Positions 45,446 through 57,079 of a DNA stretch of 64,000 bases are shown piece by piece (position 1 is the first letter of the stretch; the number at the start of each line of letters is the position of its first letter). This stretch comes from Molanna angustata (taxonomy: Eukaryota > Arthropoda > Insecta > Trichoptera > Molannidae). The notes below the pieces were generated by a model. The model did not search any database and was not told where the DNA came from. It saw only the letters and a program-made list of their open reading frames with translations. The stretch is from contig OY754987.1 in the NCBI GenBank assembly GCA_963576475.1, positions 4,872,036-4,936,035 on the forward strand, read 5' to 3'. The position numbers were made by a program, and so were the translations under genes.

Positions 45446-46559
45446 TAACTTTGCGTCTCTTGATATTGGTGAGCAACTCTCCCTCTCTTTCTCTGCCATA
45501 TTTAAAACTCTTAATTGGAGACTATCGACCCATCAACTGTATAGCCACATCTCGAATTTTTTTTACCTAATAATAAACTGAAAAATATACAGTTTTTTGT
45601 TGAGTGAAAAATTATCCAAAGTATGTAAAAAAAACATGCAAACGCTCTTGAGGTGAGGTTCCGCGAAAACGGCGATCTACAAACTGTCCAACAGTAATAA
45701 TAATGATATTATCCATAGCTTGTTAGGCGTTCACCCATACACCCCTCAATCGTAAAGACATCGTTTCATTTATTCATACTTACGCGCACCGGTTACGTAG
45801 TTATCGGCGCACTTGCAAAAGTGCATCGGCACGTCGCGACACCGCTCCCCGTCTCCCTCTGTCGCACGGCGGGCAGTATATCCAACCTCCTCCAACGCTC
45901 CCGGTTTAGGTGTGGGAAGTCTTGCACGTGCGTACATTATATTAAATATTTTCTTTGTGTTGGTGACTGGGTCAGAGTATGTTCACTCTTTCAAAGTATA
46001 AAACGAACGCTTCTCTTCCTCGACGCTACGTAAAAATTAATTGCATTTTCTAATTAAATTGTCAATCATTTTATGCATCGGAGCTCGTCTTTTATCAAAG
46101 TTCCTCTGTTTTTTTTTCTTCGGTTATAACATGAATATCATTAAGGATAAATTCATTTATTTATTCATTCAAGATTATATTATTTATAAACATTGAGAAT
46201 TAATAACGACCCTGTGACCTAAGGCTCTTATAATTGTAAAAAATATTTGTTTTACTTAATTGTATAAGAACTACATCAAGAGATCGTCAATCTTTGAAAA
46301 AAAAAATTGGCTGAATCAGCCGAAAAAATCTTCTTGTTAAATTAAAAAATACATGTGACATACATACAACTAGAATTTATGTATTTGATTTCAAAAATAA
46401 GTAATAAAAACAGTGTTTTCTGTAGGTATAGCCCAAACTATACTTCAATGTACATACTTCATTTTCATACAATATATTATGAATATTGCACTTACTCATA
46501 TAGTGGAGAGTATATTGTAAGCCAGCCCACTAGCTAAATTCTATATTTAAATACTTAAA
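45446..46559. other. Mixed stretch with a GC-richer patch
   Basis: 45790-45930 is GC-richer (CGCACTTGCAAAAGTGCATC is a small palindrome). Two overlapping frames there lack recognisable domains. The remainder is AT-rich without signal. Confidence 0.35.
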
Positions 46560-47040
46560 TCACACATTTTTTTCCGTATGTCACTTTACTTCCTTATGTA
46601 ACATTTTTCCCCTATATCGCAGTAATTTCTAATGTCACATTTTTTCTTTTGTCACACTTATTCCTTATGGCATTTTTCATTCTTATGACACATTTTTTGC
46701 CTTATGTCACAGTAATTCGAAATGTCACATTTATTATTTTGTCACACTTTTTTCCTTATGTCATATTTCTTCCTTATGTCACATTTTTTCCTTACGTCAC
46801 ACTTATTCCTTATGTCACATTTTTCCTTTTGTCACACTCATTGCTCATGTCACATTTCTTCCATGTTTCATGTTTTTTCCTTATGTCAAATTTATTCCTT
46901 ATATTTCTTCATAATGTCATATTTCTTCCTTATGTCACATTTCTTTCTTATGTCAAATTTCTTTTTTATGTCACATTTCTTCATTATGTCACATTTCTTA
47001 TTCTGTATTTCACACGTCTTCTTACTTTACGTGTTATCTC
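46560..47040 (+). repeat. Degenerate about 20-bp minisatellite
   Basis: About 25 units built on TTCCTTATGTCACATTTTT, with TTTTGTCACACT variants. The MSHF/FLMSHF-rich translations are a by-product. Confidence 0.9.
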
Positions 47041-47429
47041 ATTTTTGCACAGTTAATTAGTCTTTCTTTCAAGAGATTACACTATGTTTTCATAGTGTAT
47101 AACTACCATCATTTAGGTACTGTCGCTAAAGGAAGGCACGCAGGACTAAACGTCTCACTTTCCTCTTTTTATTGATTTTCTAGCTTCGTTAACATTTATG
47201 AATCGTCTCATTCTTTAAGTCTTATTCTTTTAACTATACTTTATGAAGAATTTCGCTCACAAGTCTTTTTACCATTTTTAGGTTATTTTTTATTTGTCAG
47301 ACAATACATGTTATGTACTATGAAATATAATAAATGCCATAAATATATTCATTGAAAGTGTGCATACATTTCAAAAGAAAAATAAAAAATAAAATAAACT
47401 CATTAAATTTGACTGCTTTTTAAATTATA
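47041..47429. other. AT-rich stretch, nothing recognised
   Basis: No frame or repeat supported. Confidence 0.4.
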
Positions 47430-47660
47430 TTAACTTATTTTTGTATAGATAATTCAATCTCTTAGAAGTCTCTAAGTTGGTGTTTTTTGACTTCAAAGTT
47501 GGAAAAACCGTGAAAAATATAGACCCTGCATACAAATCTCGCGCATCTTGACATGATACTTTGTCGATGTGTTCAGAGAATAAAATTCTCTTGTACAAAT
47601 CGACAGTTGGATAAGTATAGTTTCCCTTACTAACACGTATCTTCATAGTGTATTAGGCGG
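47430..47660 (-). repeat. Dispersed repeat family 9 (minus copy)
   Basis: The minus strand carries TTATCCAACTGTCGATTTGT, GAGAATTTTATTCTCTGAAC, ATGTCAAGATGCGCGAG and CACCAACTTAGAGACTTC. The same order (TTATCCAACTGTCGATTCGT and so on) is found at 54785-54975. A 73-codon frame here looks protein-like but is not conserved in the other copy. Confidence 0.65.
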
Positions 47661-48186
47661 TTTTAATCGTGTTTTAGTCACTAGATTTTGCGTTGTAATA
47701 TAATAATATTATGTCCTCATATAAATATTTAACATACATAGTACCCGAGAAGCTATTCAAAAATAAAAAAAAATCATTTCTGGTTTATGATATAGATGTC
47801 ACTCTCATAATTTACGACTCGGAGAAAAAAAAACTGATAAAAATATGTTTGATAATACAATAAAAATTAGAGTTCGTTGCATCTTACAAGGCATAGCAAT
47901 GGCCTCTTATCTATATAGAAATTTTAGCATAGTGCAATACAAAGATGCACATTTTTATTTTAAAATGTGCAAACACGATTATTTAAATGTCGTTGACCGA
48001 TAATAGCAACACCAGGACAAGACTTCCTCTATATTTATTTTATTTTTTATCTCGTAGTGTAAACAAAATTTTTAACTTATGATGAGGCCTCGACGTTTCG
48101 GGGCATTTTTTTTTTTATTTATTTATTTATTATTTATCTGAACGAATTGCCTAATGGCAATAAACACACCCGCCAGTGTCCAATTT
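47661..48186. other. AT-rich stretch with LINE tail and partial hammerhead-like words
   Basis: 48092-48106 on the minus strand reads ATGCCCC then GAAACGTC, the second half of the hammerhead-like motif. It is cut off by a T/TTTA run. 48140-48182 holds GAATTGCCTAATGGCAATAA and CCCGCCAGTG, a LINE family 7 tail in plus sense. Confidence 0.4.
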
Positions 48187-48765
48187 TTTTACTCCTCACT
48201 AACCCAAAGGGGATATAGTGGGGTGTTGTGATTTCGCAATTTTTAAGGCTATTTTATATTGCAGATTATCAACTAGTATCATGCCGAGATTGTATTCTGA
48301 AAGTTTCATCACAATGTATCAGTGTGTGTGCTGTGTACTATGTACTGTGTGCTAAGTACCGCGTGTTTATTTTACTTTATCGATTATAGACTAAAGTACT
48401 CATTCGATTCTATTCAAATTGTACAAATATATATATATCCAATACTCGCATAGACCCCATTATATTTTGAAGGATATCTGAATAGTACTTCTCAATTTTT
48501 TTAACTGTCAAATATTTCAAAGTGAACCCAAGCTCAGGAAACTCAAAATTTTGATATTTTTGTTTTCAAATATGTTAAAAGGCACATCACTGTGATGAAA
48601 TTGCATTGAAGAATTACTACATTTTTATAATAAAATATCAAATCAAAAATAATTAAACAAACTCAGTTCATGAAAATGCTGAATTTTTTAATACAATATT
48701 TGAATAATTTATGGAGTGACTTGTTAGTGGGGAGTTTAGCGTTGGCCACAACCCACTCGTTTTAT
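48187..48765 (-). repeat. Dispersed repeat family 10 (copy 2)
   Basis: Diverged inverted copy of 24082-24640: ACTCCTCACTAACCC, ATCAACTAGTATCATGCCGA, CCCAAGCTCAGGAAACTC, GTTGGCCACAACCCACTCGT. Confidence 0.7.
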
Positions 48766-49102
48766 TTATATATTTCCAAAATACACCACATTAATACAAT
48801 ATAACTTTACTTAAATATTACAATGGAATACATTACATCACTAGGCGAAGCCTGTTCTGAGGTTATACTAATAAATTATAATTGCGCTATACATTTTTGC
48901 TACAAAAATTCACAAAAATTCTCAATAAACTTCAAGGTACTAATAAAAGTATAAAAAAGTATATCGCGTACGAAAGAAATAGTACCTTTTTATAGTATTT
49001 ATTGTTTTTCCATATAATATGTACAAAAAGAAAAATAAATATAAATAAATATATATGTTTTCTTTTTCTATTTGGGTTAAATCATTCCATTTTTTATTTT
49101 TC
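48766..49102. other. AT-rich LINE-tail-like sequence
   Basis: CATCACTAGGCGAAGCCTGT at about 48836 matches the 12443 word; probably the 3' end of the same unknown retroelement. Otherwise AT-rich. Confidence 0.4.
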
Positions 49103-49317
49103 ATTCATTCGTACCGTCACGGCATATCCCACAATTTGGTGTAACCAGCGACAGGTATGCGGGTGTGTATTGCTTCGTAAAATACACATGCGTGTATACC
49201 CATACGCCAGTCTCTTCTCACATAAAACGGCACTACATTCAGAATTGCTGAACTAATGATAATAGAAACGATGACAATAGAAAATAGTGGAAGCACTATT
49301 CTAAGCCGGTACCTCAG
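49103..49317 (+). repeat. Dispersed family 4, short copy
   Basis: TTCGTACCGTCACGGCATAT, GTGTAACCAGCGACAGGT, CGGCACTACATTCAGAAT, then a deletion of the whole tandem region, then AGTGGAAGCACTATTCTAAG and CCGGTACCTCAGAG. It shows both ends of the family without an array. Confidence 0.82.
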
Positions 49318-49318
49318 A

Positions 49319-49435
49319 GGGTGTAAATTTATTTGGAATTATTTATGACGCAATAATTGCTTCTCTGGGCTATAATTACTAGTTAGAGGAATTTTTTCAT
49401 GCAGGGGATGCATGGAAGTAAGTATTCATTATCCA
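49319..49435 (+). mobile_element. SINE family 3, head-truncated and diverged
   Basis: ATTGCTTCTCTGGGCTATAA and a GGATGCATGGAAGTAAG tail correspond to the family 3 body and end. Confidence 0.55.
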
Positions 49436-49469
49436 AAAAAAATTATTTTTTTTAGGTACCTACCTATTT

Positions 49470-49822
49470 CTTCACGGGCAACTAACAGGTAATATGTCAA
49501 ATATTAATTTAACACTCACCCAATAACAAGTTGCCACATTCTGGAGACTTTAAACACAATTAAAAACTGTGTCTCCAATAGTATTGAAACCTGGGGGGCA
49601 AGTCTGGTCCAACCGGCGAAATCAAAACCCTCACGATTACCCATATCATGGATATAATTATTATAATATCTTTAGATGTCATAATAGAACTCCATGCGAT
49701 AATTATATACACGATATGGGTTTGATTAGGGTTTTGATTTCGCCGGTCGGACCAGACTTGCCCCCCAGGGCTTTAGGCTAGGGAGTCCGATATCTACACA
49801 ACTGAGCTAGTAAACCCAACAA
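49470..49822 (-). mobile_element. SINE family 1 variant, split by a MITE
   Basis: 49470-49590 is the body (GGGCAACTAACAGGTAATAT, CAAGTTGCCACATTCTGGAG, GTGTCTCCAATAGTATTGAA) and 49771-49822 the head (CTAGGGAGTCCGATATCTAC, ACTGAGCTAGTAAACCCA). The uninterrupted relative is at 28786-28998. Confidence 0.88.
49591..49770. mobile_element. Palindromic MITE (GGGGGGCAAGTCTGGTCC family, copy 2)
   Basis: Both ends read CTGGGGGGCAAGTCTGGTCC inward, and the arms are complementary almost to the centre. It sits inside the B-box region of the SINE, between GAAAC and GGGCTTT. The exact target duplication is obscured because the site itself (CCCTGGG-like) matches the element end. Confidence 0.9.
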
Positions 49823-50224
49823 TAAATTAATTCTTTAATAAATATGAAAACACGCTCTAAAAATGTGAAATTAATAGGAATTTTCCATCATGTTTCGTAA
49901 AAAGATGTATGATGAGTAGCATCTAGCTTTTCTTTTCTGCATTCTTAGGTTAGGTTTAAGTTTGTTCATAATAATAATAATAATAGCGACTTTTTCGAGC
50001 GAGTTGCTTTATAAATTGACTTAAAAATTATTACAAATAAAATTTATATATTTTTTTAATTTTTTCATTTAATATAAAATTTCACAGCTCATTTGACAAC
50101 GAAATCTCAACCAATCAGAGAGCCAACCGGAAATAGAATGCGGTTTGTAGACGCTAGTGTATGATAGAAAAAGAAATGAGAATATTAGACGATAATGTAT
50201 GATTGAAAGAGATATCGTTAGTAA
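49823..50224. other. AT-rich stretch, nothing recognised
   Basis: No frame or repeat supported beyond an (ATA)n run at about 49970. Confidence 0.4.
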
Positions 50225-50490
50225 GAAGAAAATAAATGCCTTAAGGTGGTTTGACCACATAGAATGAATGAGTGATGATCGACAAAAAAGTATATAAGGC
50301 TGATAAAAGAGTGGCACGATTTGATAAATGAAATTTTAAAAGATGGAGACGACAGAAGTTAGAATAATATAAGCGCGTGTATGAGACGATGCATAGGCGT
50401 GAATGAAGCGAGAAACGTATGTCAAGATAGAGGAGTCTGACGTTCGATTCTCTCTGACAACCTCGTTTCGGTAAATAGCGTGATGGTATG
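50225..50490 (+). pseudogene. RTE-type LINE, heavily decayed C-terminus
   Basis: Plus strand reads KKINALRWFDHIE, stop, MSDDRQKSI (LRWFGHIERMSDDR is the RTE motif). After several frame breaks it has GTGTATGAGACGATGCATAG and GTATGTCAAGATAGAGGAG, matching the 31196-31396 relic (RRCM..., VCQDR). Not codable as it stands. Confidence 0.65.
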
Positions 50491-52977
50491 GTATATTAAG
50501 CATTGCAATACATATTATTATAAGTCGCATAGAATAAAAATAATAACTCATAAATTCAGGAAGAGAACTATTAACGATACATTCCATAGTAAATTAATAT
50601 ACTTTATAAATAATTACAAACACATGTCTCTTAACGCCGCCAAAACGTGCTTCAAAAAAATATTACGCAAGAATATAATATGTAATAATGATGTGGGTGA
50701 CGCGTTACTTCAAAATCTCAAAATGGAGTGTACAGTGTTCGAAACGTACAGTCGTCAAACTACCGATATGGAAAAAGTATATATACGAATACATCGAAAA
50801 AGAAAAAAACCTATAGAAGTTAGCATCTTTACTTGAACACGCATATACGAATCGGGTCTATTTTTCACCAACACAGACGCCTGAGTTCGCGCTTGCGCAC
50901 TCTAAACTCACCGACACACACATGCAAACACGAAACCATCACTATAACACACATACACACAGACAGAAATGCACTCGATGTTTTTACATGTACTAACCAA
51001 CACAGGGACGTAATTTTGCGCGCCTGTCTGCGCCGTGTAGAGACGGTATTGCAACGGCCAACACACACACAAACCGCGCCATCTAGTACTCTGAGAAATC
51101 TAGTATGCATTTTCACCGGCAGATTGCAGTACATCGTATGCACATTTATCCGCCGGTCGCATATTATCGTAACAAATCATTTAGACCTTACAATGTTATT
51201 ATGATTTAATCGTTGTTTAAAAAAAAAACAGCGGAGAATCTCTCGGCTCACGATACAAACAATGACGTTTAAAAAAATCGTCCATTTTGACGTGCGGAAA
51301 AATCCATAGATCGCGCCACTAATGCCAAGACGAAAATCTTATACCAACGTCGTTTTTGGCGGAAGTGTTAATAAAAAATAGTGAACGCGATATCGTTTTA
51401 ATCGTTTCTCTTTTTGAAAAAATATCTCCTCTCGCTTTGTCTATGGAATCGGATCGTTCTTTTTCAAATCGTAATTTTACGCGGGTCGTTTTCGCGCGTA
51501 GTTTTTACACAGTTCTCAATTTAAATGTGTTCAAATGATATAATAATAATATTGTACCTATGATAGTGATGTGATACGTCAAACGTTTTAACCTTGTCCT
51601 ATTTCTTTATGGATGTTATATTATAATGCATAGTAATATGTTTAATAAACACTTTGACTTAATAATCTAGACAACTAATTTTATCACAAATCAAATTGTT
51701 TTTCACAAAATAATAACTTATATTATTAAACGACTACATAAACAAATAATTGGTTTTCGTGTCAATGCAATTTTCAGTGTTTGAATACATTTTCCGTTGC
51801 CAAATTCTCAAATCAACTTTGACTAATTACGAAAACGTCCATATTCGAAATATTAAAATTAATTCTAACTTAAAATATTTCCTAAATTAAGTGTATTTTT
51901 ATTTTGTGTAGGTAGGTACCTACATAAATAATATTGAAATACAATTTGAAAATCGTTTTCAACAGCCATAAAAATAACGATATTTAAGATTTGTATTTTC
52001 GTATTCAATGTCATTTGACTCGATTATTATTTGTTTTGTGTATTGTTCTAAATTTAAATCAAAACAATCGAGCGGCATGTTCCAAAAATATTTAAATCGG
52101 GCGTTTGCTCAAACAAAATATTTGCGTTAGGTACCTACTCGTGATTCTTCGAAACATTTTTTCGCAGATGCCGTCGGCAACTTGTTAATACATACAAATT
52201 ATTAATAATATTTATCATTATACTGTTTATGGAGCCTTGGTTATTCATTCCATGGCATTCGTCTGACGCTCATGTTGTTAAGGAGCGATAAGAAACGCCG
52301 TTAATTATTCAGCAAAATTATTTTCATTATCTCAGAGCCCAACAGTCATCGCCATGTTATTAAACTTCTTTGTTTCGTTTCAGCGTTAGAAAAAAAAATA
52401 TTTACATTTAATCCGCGCACTAATACTTATCAAATCAAAACATATCCCACTATCCCAAAACCAAAATAGACACAATTATCAGTTTCGAACGTGATTTTAA
52501 TTATAAATTTTCTAAACGAGCTTCGACTGTCATATCTACATATAATAAAAAAGAGTGCATATTTACTTGGATACAAATTGAATCGTTCGAAAACTAATCA
52601 AACGAGATGAACTTGAATTTTTTCGAATCTTTTTCTGTGGACGTAACACCTCGCCGACGGAGAGCGGCGAAAATGATTTTTATATAACTGAAAATTACAT
52701 AGCGGATGTGTGGTTGGTGTAGCGTGTGAACTGAAGCGAAGTTTGGACTTGAAGTTTTGTTATTGCGAAGGGCAGCTGTATACACTGCCTGGATTGTATC
52801 GAGTGAACGCCACGACCATGCCCTAACACAATTCGAAACGTGTAGACTGGTGCCGAAAACCCGCCAGTCGACATAATAATGATATCCATAATATAAATGT
52901 AACGTTTCCCGTTCCAAACAAACTCAAAGATAGTTTTAAATTTCTGCCGGTCGGATTCTACAGATGACCGACAGCCG
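50491..52977. other. Long stretch without an assignable gene
   Basis: Several frames were examined: 50480-50836 plus (118 codons), 50833-51204 plus (123 codons, over CA-rich DNA), 51356-51538 plus, 52594-52917 minus. None has a recognised domain or strong exon borders. 51230-51520 and 52600-52860 are somewhat GC-richer and less repetitive than the rest of the window, so this may be upstream or intronic host sequence of the candidate first exon at 52978. Confidence 0.4.
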
Positions 52978-53376
52978 TATAAATATTGTCATGTGTCGCC
53001 GTTGAAGATTATAAATAGTGAGAGAAAAAATGTCAGAATCGGCGGGAAAGAAGCGTTTGAAAAACGAACGGTACAAGCGTTGTTGTTGTTCCTCGCGTCT
53101 GCGGGCAGATGTCAGTTTGCAATGAAAACTGGCAACCCGGCTGGATATAATTCCAAAATAGGGGACTCTGCACGCCGCCTGCGTTAGCGGGGAGGGATTT
53201 TTTATTGTTGTTAGTTAAGTACCCCCCCCTGCTCAGTCCTCTCCGCCAGGGAGTGCAAGTACAGTGTATGCACACGCGGAACACACACCACCACTCGGAG
53301 GAAGATTTCGGAGGGAGTGAATATTTTACAAAGACGGACCTGTTCGATGCAAAGCGACGCAGGAAGGGGACTGCCA
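52978..53376 (+). promoter_or_regulatory. Candidate core promoter and noncoding first exon
   Basis: TATAAATA boxes stand at 52978-52985 and 53010-53017. They are followed by GC-richer, non-repetitive sequence ending in a perfect splice donor GTAAGT at 53377. A 31-codon upstream-type frame (53030-53125, MSESAGKKRLKNER start) ends well before the donor, and no long frame crosses the donor. This looks like the 5' end of a host transcript, but no downstream exon is identified. Confidence 0.35.
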
Positions 53377-53466
53377 GTAAGTACCCACTCGCTTACTCTC
53401 ATATACAAATTAAAAAGTGCACCGCAATATAATGAATGTCTGGCAACATTTGTCGATGCGTTATCG

Positions 53467-53955
53467 TAGGGATGCAACATCACTTATGAAAAAATCGATG
53501 ATTTTTTCACATCGAAATATCGAGGTAACGACTCATCGATATTTAAAAAAAATATTAACTACATAATTTTAATCATGGCAAGAAAAACACCTTAAATTTG
53601 GCCATTTATATTTATTACAGAAATGAAGTATGTACCTATTTATTTAGTTATTACGAGAAAAGTTTAAATACCTATATTAATTTGCCCTATAAGTGGTTCC
53701 TTTCTTGAATTAGTTTATCCTGTTAATAAGAATAACCGCTCACGTTATTCTTATTAACAGGATAAACAGGATAATTACGTTGTCATCCTGATCTTCTATT
53801 GGATTTTTTTTGATAGGTTGATACAGGTGTTGATAAAAACATACGGAATTTTTATGGTGCTAGTCGAAGTCGAATGTAAAACATCGTTTTTACAGAAAGA
53901 TATATCGGTAATTTTTTTTTTGTTTCAAAATGTTTATGAACGATGAACCCCTAGC
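53467..53955. repeat. Possible hAT-like nonautonomous element
   Basis: TAGGGATGCAACATC at the left and GATGAACCCCTA at the right are weak inverted ends. The interior has no coding sequence and contains the hairpin at 53713-53767. Target duplication not verified. Confidence 0.3.
53713..53767. repeat. Perfect 24-bp inverted repeat with 7-nt loop
   Basis: GTTTATCCTGTTAATAAGAA continues to AATAAC, then loop CGCTCAC, then the exact reverse complement. AACAGGATAA is present twice in succession at the right edge. Confidence 0.95.
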
Positions 53956-54784
53956 GTAGGTACCTACATATATGTATGAATATTTTTCTTTTATTGTTGA
54001 CGTTGTCTCTGGTGTAATTTCGTTCGATTCCTTTTTTGAATTTTTTATCTCGTCTTTCAGTTTAATGGCGCATTCCTCGCATTACAGATGCTTCCTTGTT
54101 TCTTTTTCTTTCACGCATTTTTCTTTGCCGTTTAAAACATTTATGGTTGTTGTTTTTTTCTTCTTCTTTATTATATGACTTCAATCGTGGTTGGCCATAA
54201 AAAGTGATGAGAACGATTCTCTTCTATTTGTATGAAACGACTAGAGGGGAAAAAAGCGATTTGTACATCATCACCTTTTAGGAAGTGATAATTGCTAATT
54301 ATACCTAACTGTGTTTTATTTCCTACTTTTGATTTAGTCATTTTTAATCAAGCAATTAGTTTTTTTCTTAATAGTGAGTTGATTTTCTGTAGTGACTAAT
54401 GACGACTTATATAATAATTGTAATAATTTAAATTTGTTTATAATTTATTGACACAAATAAAACAGTTATTTCCGTTTACATGCATATGTACATAAATCCC
54501 AGGCAGTATATTCCAGTTCATCAATACCACAGCGTAACAATTCCTTGAAGGAAGTAGATAAACTACATCCACAATTATTTAAAAAAGTATAGGTAATAAT
54601 GATATAATTTTGTAAGCATTATTTTTTGTAAAACTTATAAATGTAATGAATAAACTTTTTGTTCGTTTTTTAGCAATGTTTTTTACTGTTATTTAGGATT
54701 CTACCGAGTTGATGAAATATCGTACCTACGTCTCTCCTACTATCTGTAGGTAGTATTAAAAATGTGGAAATAATAATTATAAAT
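53956..54784. other. AT-rich stretch, nothing recognised
   Basis: The 68-codon frame at 53972-54178 is T-driven (F/S-rich) and unrecognised. Confidence 0.4.
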
Positions 54785-54975
54785 AAAAAAACAAACACCA
54801 CATTCGTAAAGCGTTATCCAACTGTCGATTCGTTCATGAGAATTCAATTCTCTTAATGAATCGACATTATTAAGCCAAGATGCGTGTACGAAGGAAAATT
54901 TTGTATGGTGTAGTGGACTTTTTGCAAGCTAATAACACCAACTAGAGGCCTCGCAGCATATATGTTCCCTTACAT
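54785..54975 (+). repeat. Dispersed repeat family 9 (plus copy)
   Basis: TTATCCAACTGTCGATTCGT, ATGAATCGACATTATTAAGC, CCAAGATGCGTGTACG. 54824-54865 is an imperfect hairpin (GTCGATTC...GAATCGAC). Confidence 0.6.
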
Positions 54976-55577
54976 GGATTTACTCAGAATTCGGAGTAGA
55001 ACATTTAATGTAAGTTTTGTGTGTGTGTGTGTGTGTATGTGTGTGTGTCTGTCTGTGTGTCCCCCCCCTTATAACTTTTAATCCGCTCAATTCACAGAGC
55101 CCAAATTTTTTAAATATATAAACAGTTATAGGCCTACAAAACTTTTATACTCAGAATTGTGAATTTATGTTTCAGTCAGGGGTTATCAACTTTTGAAATT
55201 TTGATTTATTTTTCCATATATCTCAGACACCGTAAAAGCTAGAACGCTGATCGGTATAAACATAGACAAATACAAAATCTCAAATTAGTTTTTTTTTTAA
55301 AATTCCAGGATTTCTCAAACATTTTTTACTAAGAAAAATATTTTTTTATGATAAATTTATGAGTTTAACTGCCTATATTTCCATTTTTTTTTAAATATCG
55401 AAAAAAGCCGAAAGACCCAACTAGAAAATTTAATTTTCTATAAAAAATATTAACATTGCATTAGCACATCTCAAATTTTTTTTAACAATTTTTATAAAAA
55501 TTGAATTTAGTGACGACATTGCTTCATACAATTTGTATGGAAGTAGCCTACTCACAATATCTAAGAAGACTTAATAA
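54976..55577. other. AT-rich stretch with a (TG)n microsatellite
   Basis: (TG)n with TCTG interruptions at 55018-55062, then a C run. Short T runs recur up to 55500; no frame supported. Confidence 0.5.
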
Positions 55578-55685
55578 TTTGATACTAATCTCCAAACATA
55601 CATACATACCATCATGCTGTTTTCTCATTCTGGGTAGGATCAAAGGACTGACCTCCATACTATCCTATCTTGACATACATACCTA
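55578..55685 (-). pseudogene. RTE-type LINE tail, degraded
   Basis: ACATACCATCATGCTG and TATCCTATCTTGACATACAT are the reverse complement of the 31330-31410 tail (GTATGTCAAGATAG, GGCGTGATGGCATG). Confidence 0.5.
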
Positions 55686-55704
55686 GGTACATGTGTTGTA
55701 TAGA

Positions 55705-55835
55705 AAACCAAATATCTTAAAATATTAAATAATTTGTATTTATTGGTTTATAGTTTGGTACTTATTCTTCAGCTATACATACTATCGCTATCGACAGTTG
55801 GATCTCATGTGTTACATGCAACTTGTTTTAAATTT
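55705..55835 (+). repeat. Dispersed repeat family 8 (copy 2)
   Basis: Matches 34605-34740: AACCAAATATCTTAAAAT, TATAGTTTGGTACTTATTC, CGACAGTTGGATCTCATGT. Confidence 0.6.
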
Positions 55836-56034
55836 CTTGGCCCTAAGATGTACAATATATTATGTACTACCTAATGCTTGGAAAAAGATGTATTAGATAT
55901 TCTCAAAACACAATAAATAGTTGACTTAAAAAATAAATTAAGTTTACTCTAGTTTATTCACCTTTGTTAAGTTCATTTAGAATCATTATGTATTAAAGTT
56001 TTTAAGGATGAAATATAGTTAAGTTATTGATACT

Positions 56035-56680
56035 ATTAATATATTTTATTTATTTATTTATATTTCTGTACATAATATAAACAAATATATTGTACACTGG
56101 TGAGCTTATTGCCATTACGCAATTTCTGCCAATCAACCAGAAATCAAAGTATGACAAAATTGTGAATGTACAATCACAAAAGAATAAAAGCTACAAAAAC
56201 AAAAAAATATATATATACATGACACAAAGATACTATTATAACAAAAAAATAAAAATACTTCATAGCAAAAAAATAGGATAGGATAAGGATAAGGAAATGA
56301 CATCAGGTATTTAGGGATAAATATTCCTTCTTTAGTTTTTTTCTTGAAAATACAAAGTGATTTAGACGACGCAATATCCGGACTAAGGCTATTCCATAAT
56401 CTTGATGATTATACTTCGAACGAAAAACTGAGAAATTCTGTATTATGGATAGGGATGGATAGTGTTGTACGTTCAGCAGATCGTATTGGATTCCATGATT
56501 GGATAAATAACTGAATTTTTTTTGAGGTACTGTGGCAGGTCCAGATTCGAGGTAATATTGTACAATATTACCTAACGGATGTCCTAAAACAGCTTCACCT
56601 AGTTGGACTTCCAATGGGACAATATAAAAATGAATATAGCGTGAATAATGGGAAAAAATATAAAGCACTTTTCATTTTAT
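56035..56680 (-). pseudogene. LINE family 7, 3' end of ORF2 and UTR
   Basis: Minus strand: RLWNSLSPDIASSKSL in one frame, then KKLKKEYLSLNT and stop (at about 56303) in a neighbouring frame, so at least one frameshift. The 3' UTR (CACTGGTGAGCTTATTGCC on plus) and an AAATAAATAAATA-type tail follow towards 56040. This and 58082 are the best copies of the family here; the C-terminus resembles CR1/jockey-type ORF2. Confidence 0.75.
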
Positions 56681-57079
56681 TTTATTTTTTATTTTGTATA
56701 TCCAACAGTACAGTACAATATAATAACACAGTATGATATTAAGAACAATGGAAAAAACAGTAAATGATAGACTTCGGTACATAATAACAGGACATCATAT
56801 CTAGTGATTTTTAAAGTTTTACATACAATTTTTAACAAATGAGATAAACAAAATTATAGGATCATACCTGAAACATACAAGGAACAGTACAAAGAAGATT
56901 ATTTTAATTATCTATTATTGAATTTACAATATACCTAATATGTTAATGAATGTAATTTTAAAATTTATTTTTGTGTATATTGTCACTATCTATCGTAACT
57001 AAATAAATAAAATCAATAAAGTAAACACGCACGTCCTCCATTTTATAAGGTGATGCACACCCGTCGCTGGTTCCCCACA
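56681..57079. other. AT-rich stretch with a family 4 scrap
   Basis: 57025-57080 has GCACGTCCTCCATTTTATAA, GATGCACACCCGTCGCTGG and CCCCACATTA, a small minus-oriented piece of family 4. Confidence 0.4.

Noticed and set aside
46649..47060. 135- and 112-codon hydrophobic frames (FLMSHF repeats), possible membrane protein
   Set aside because: Degenerate about 20-bp minisatellite; composition follows the repeat unit.
47425..47646. 73-codon minus-strand frame that looks like ordinary protein (MKIRVSKGNYTYPTVDLYKR)
   Set aside because: The DNA matches a dispersed repeat at 54785-54975 where the frame is not conserved.
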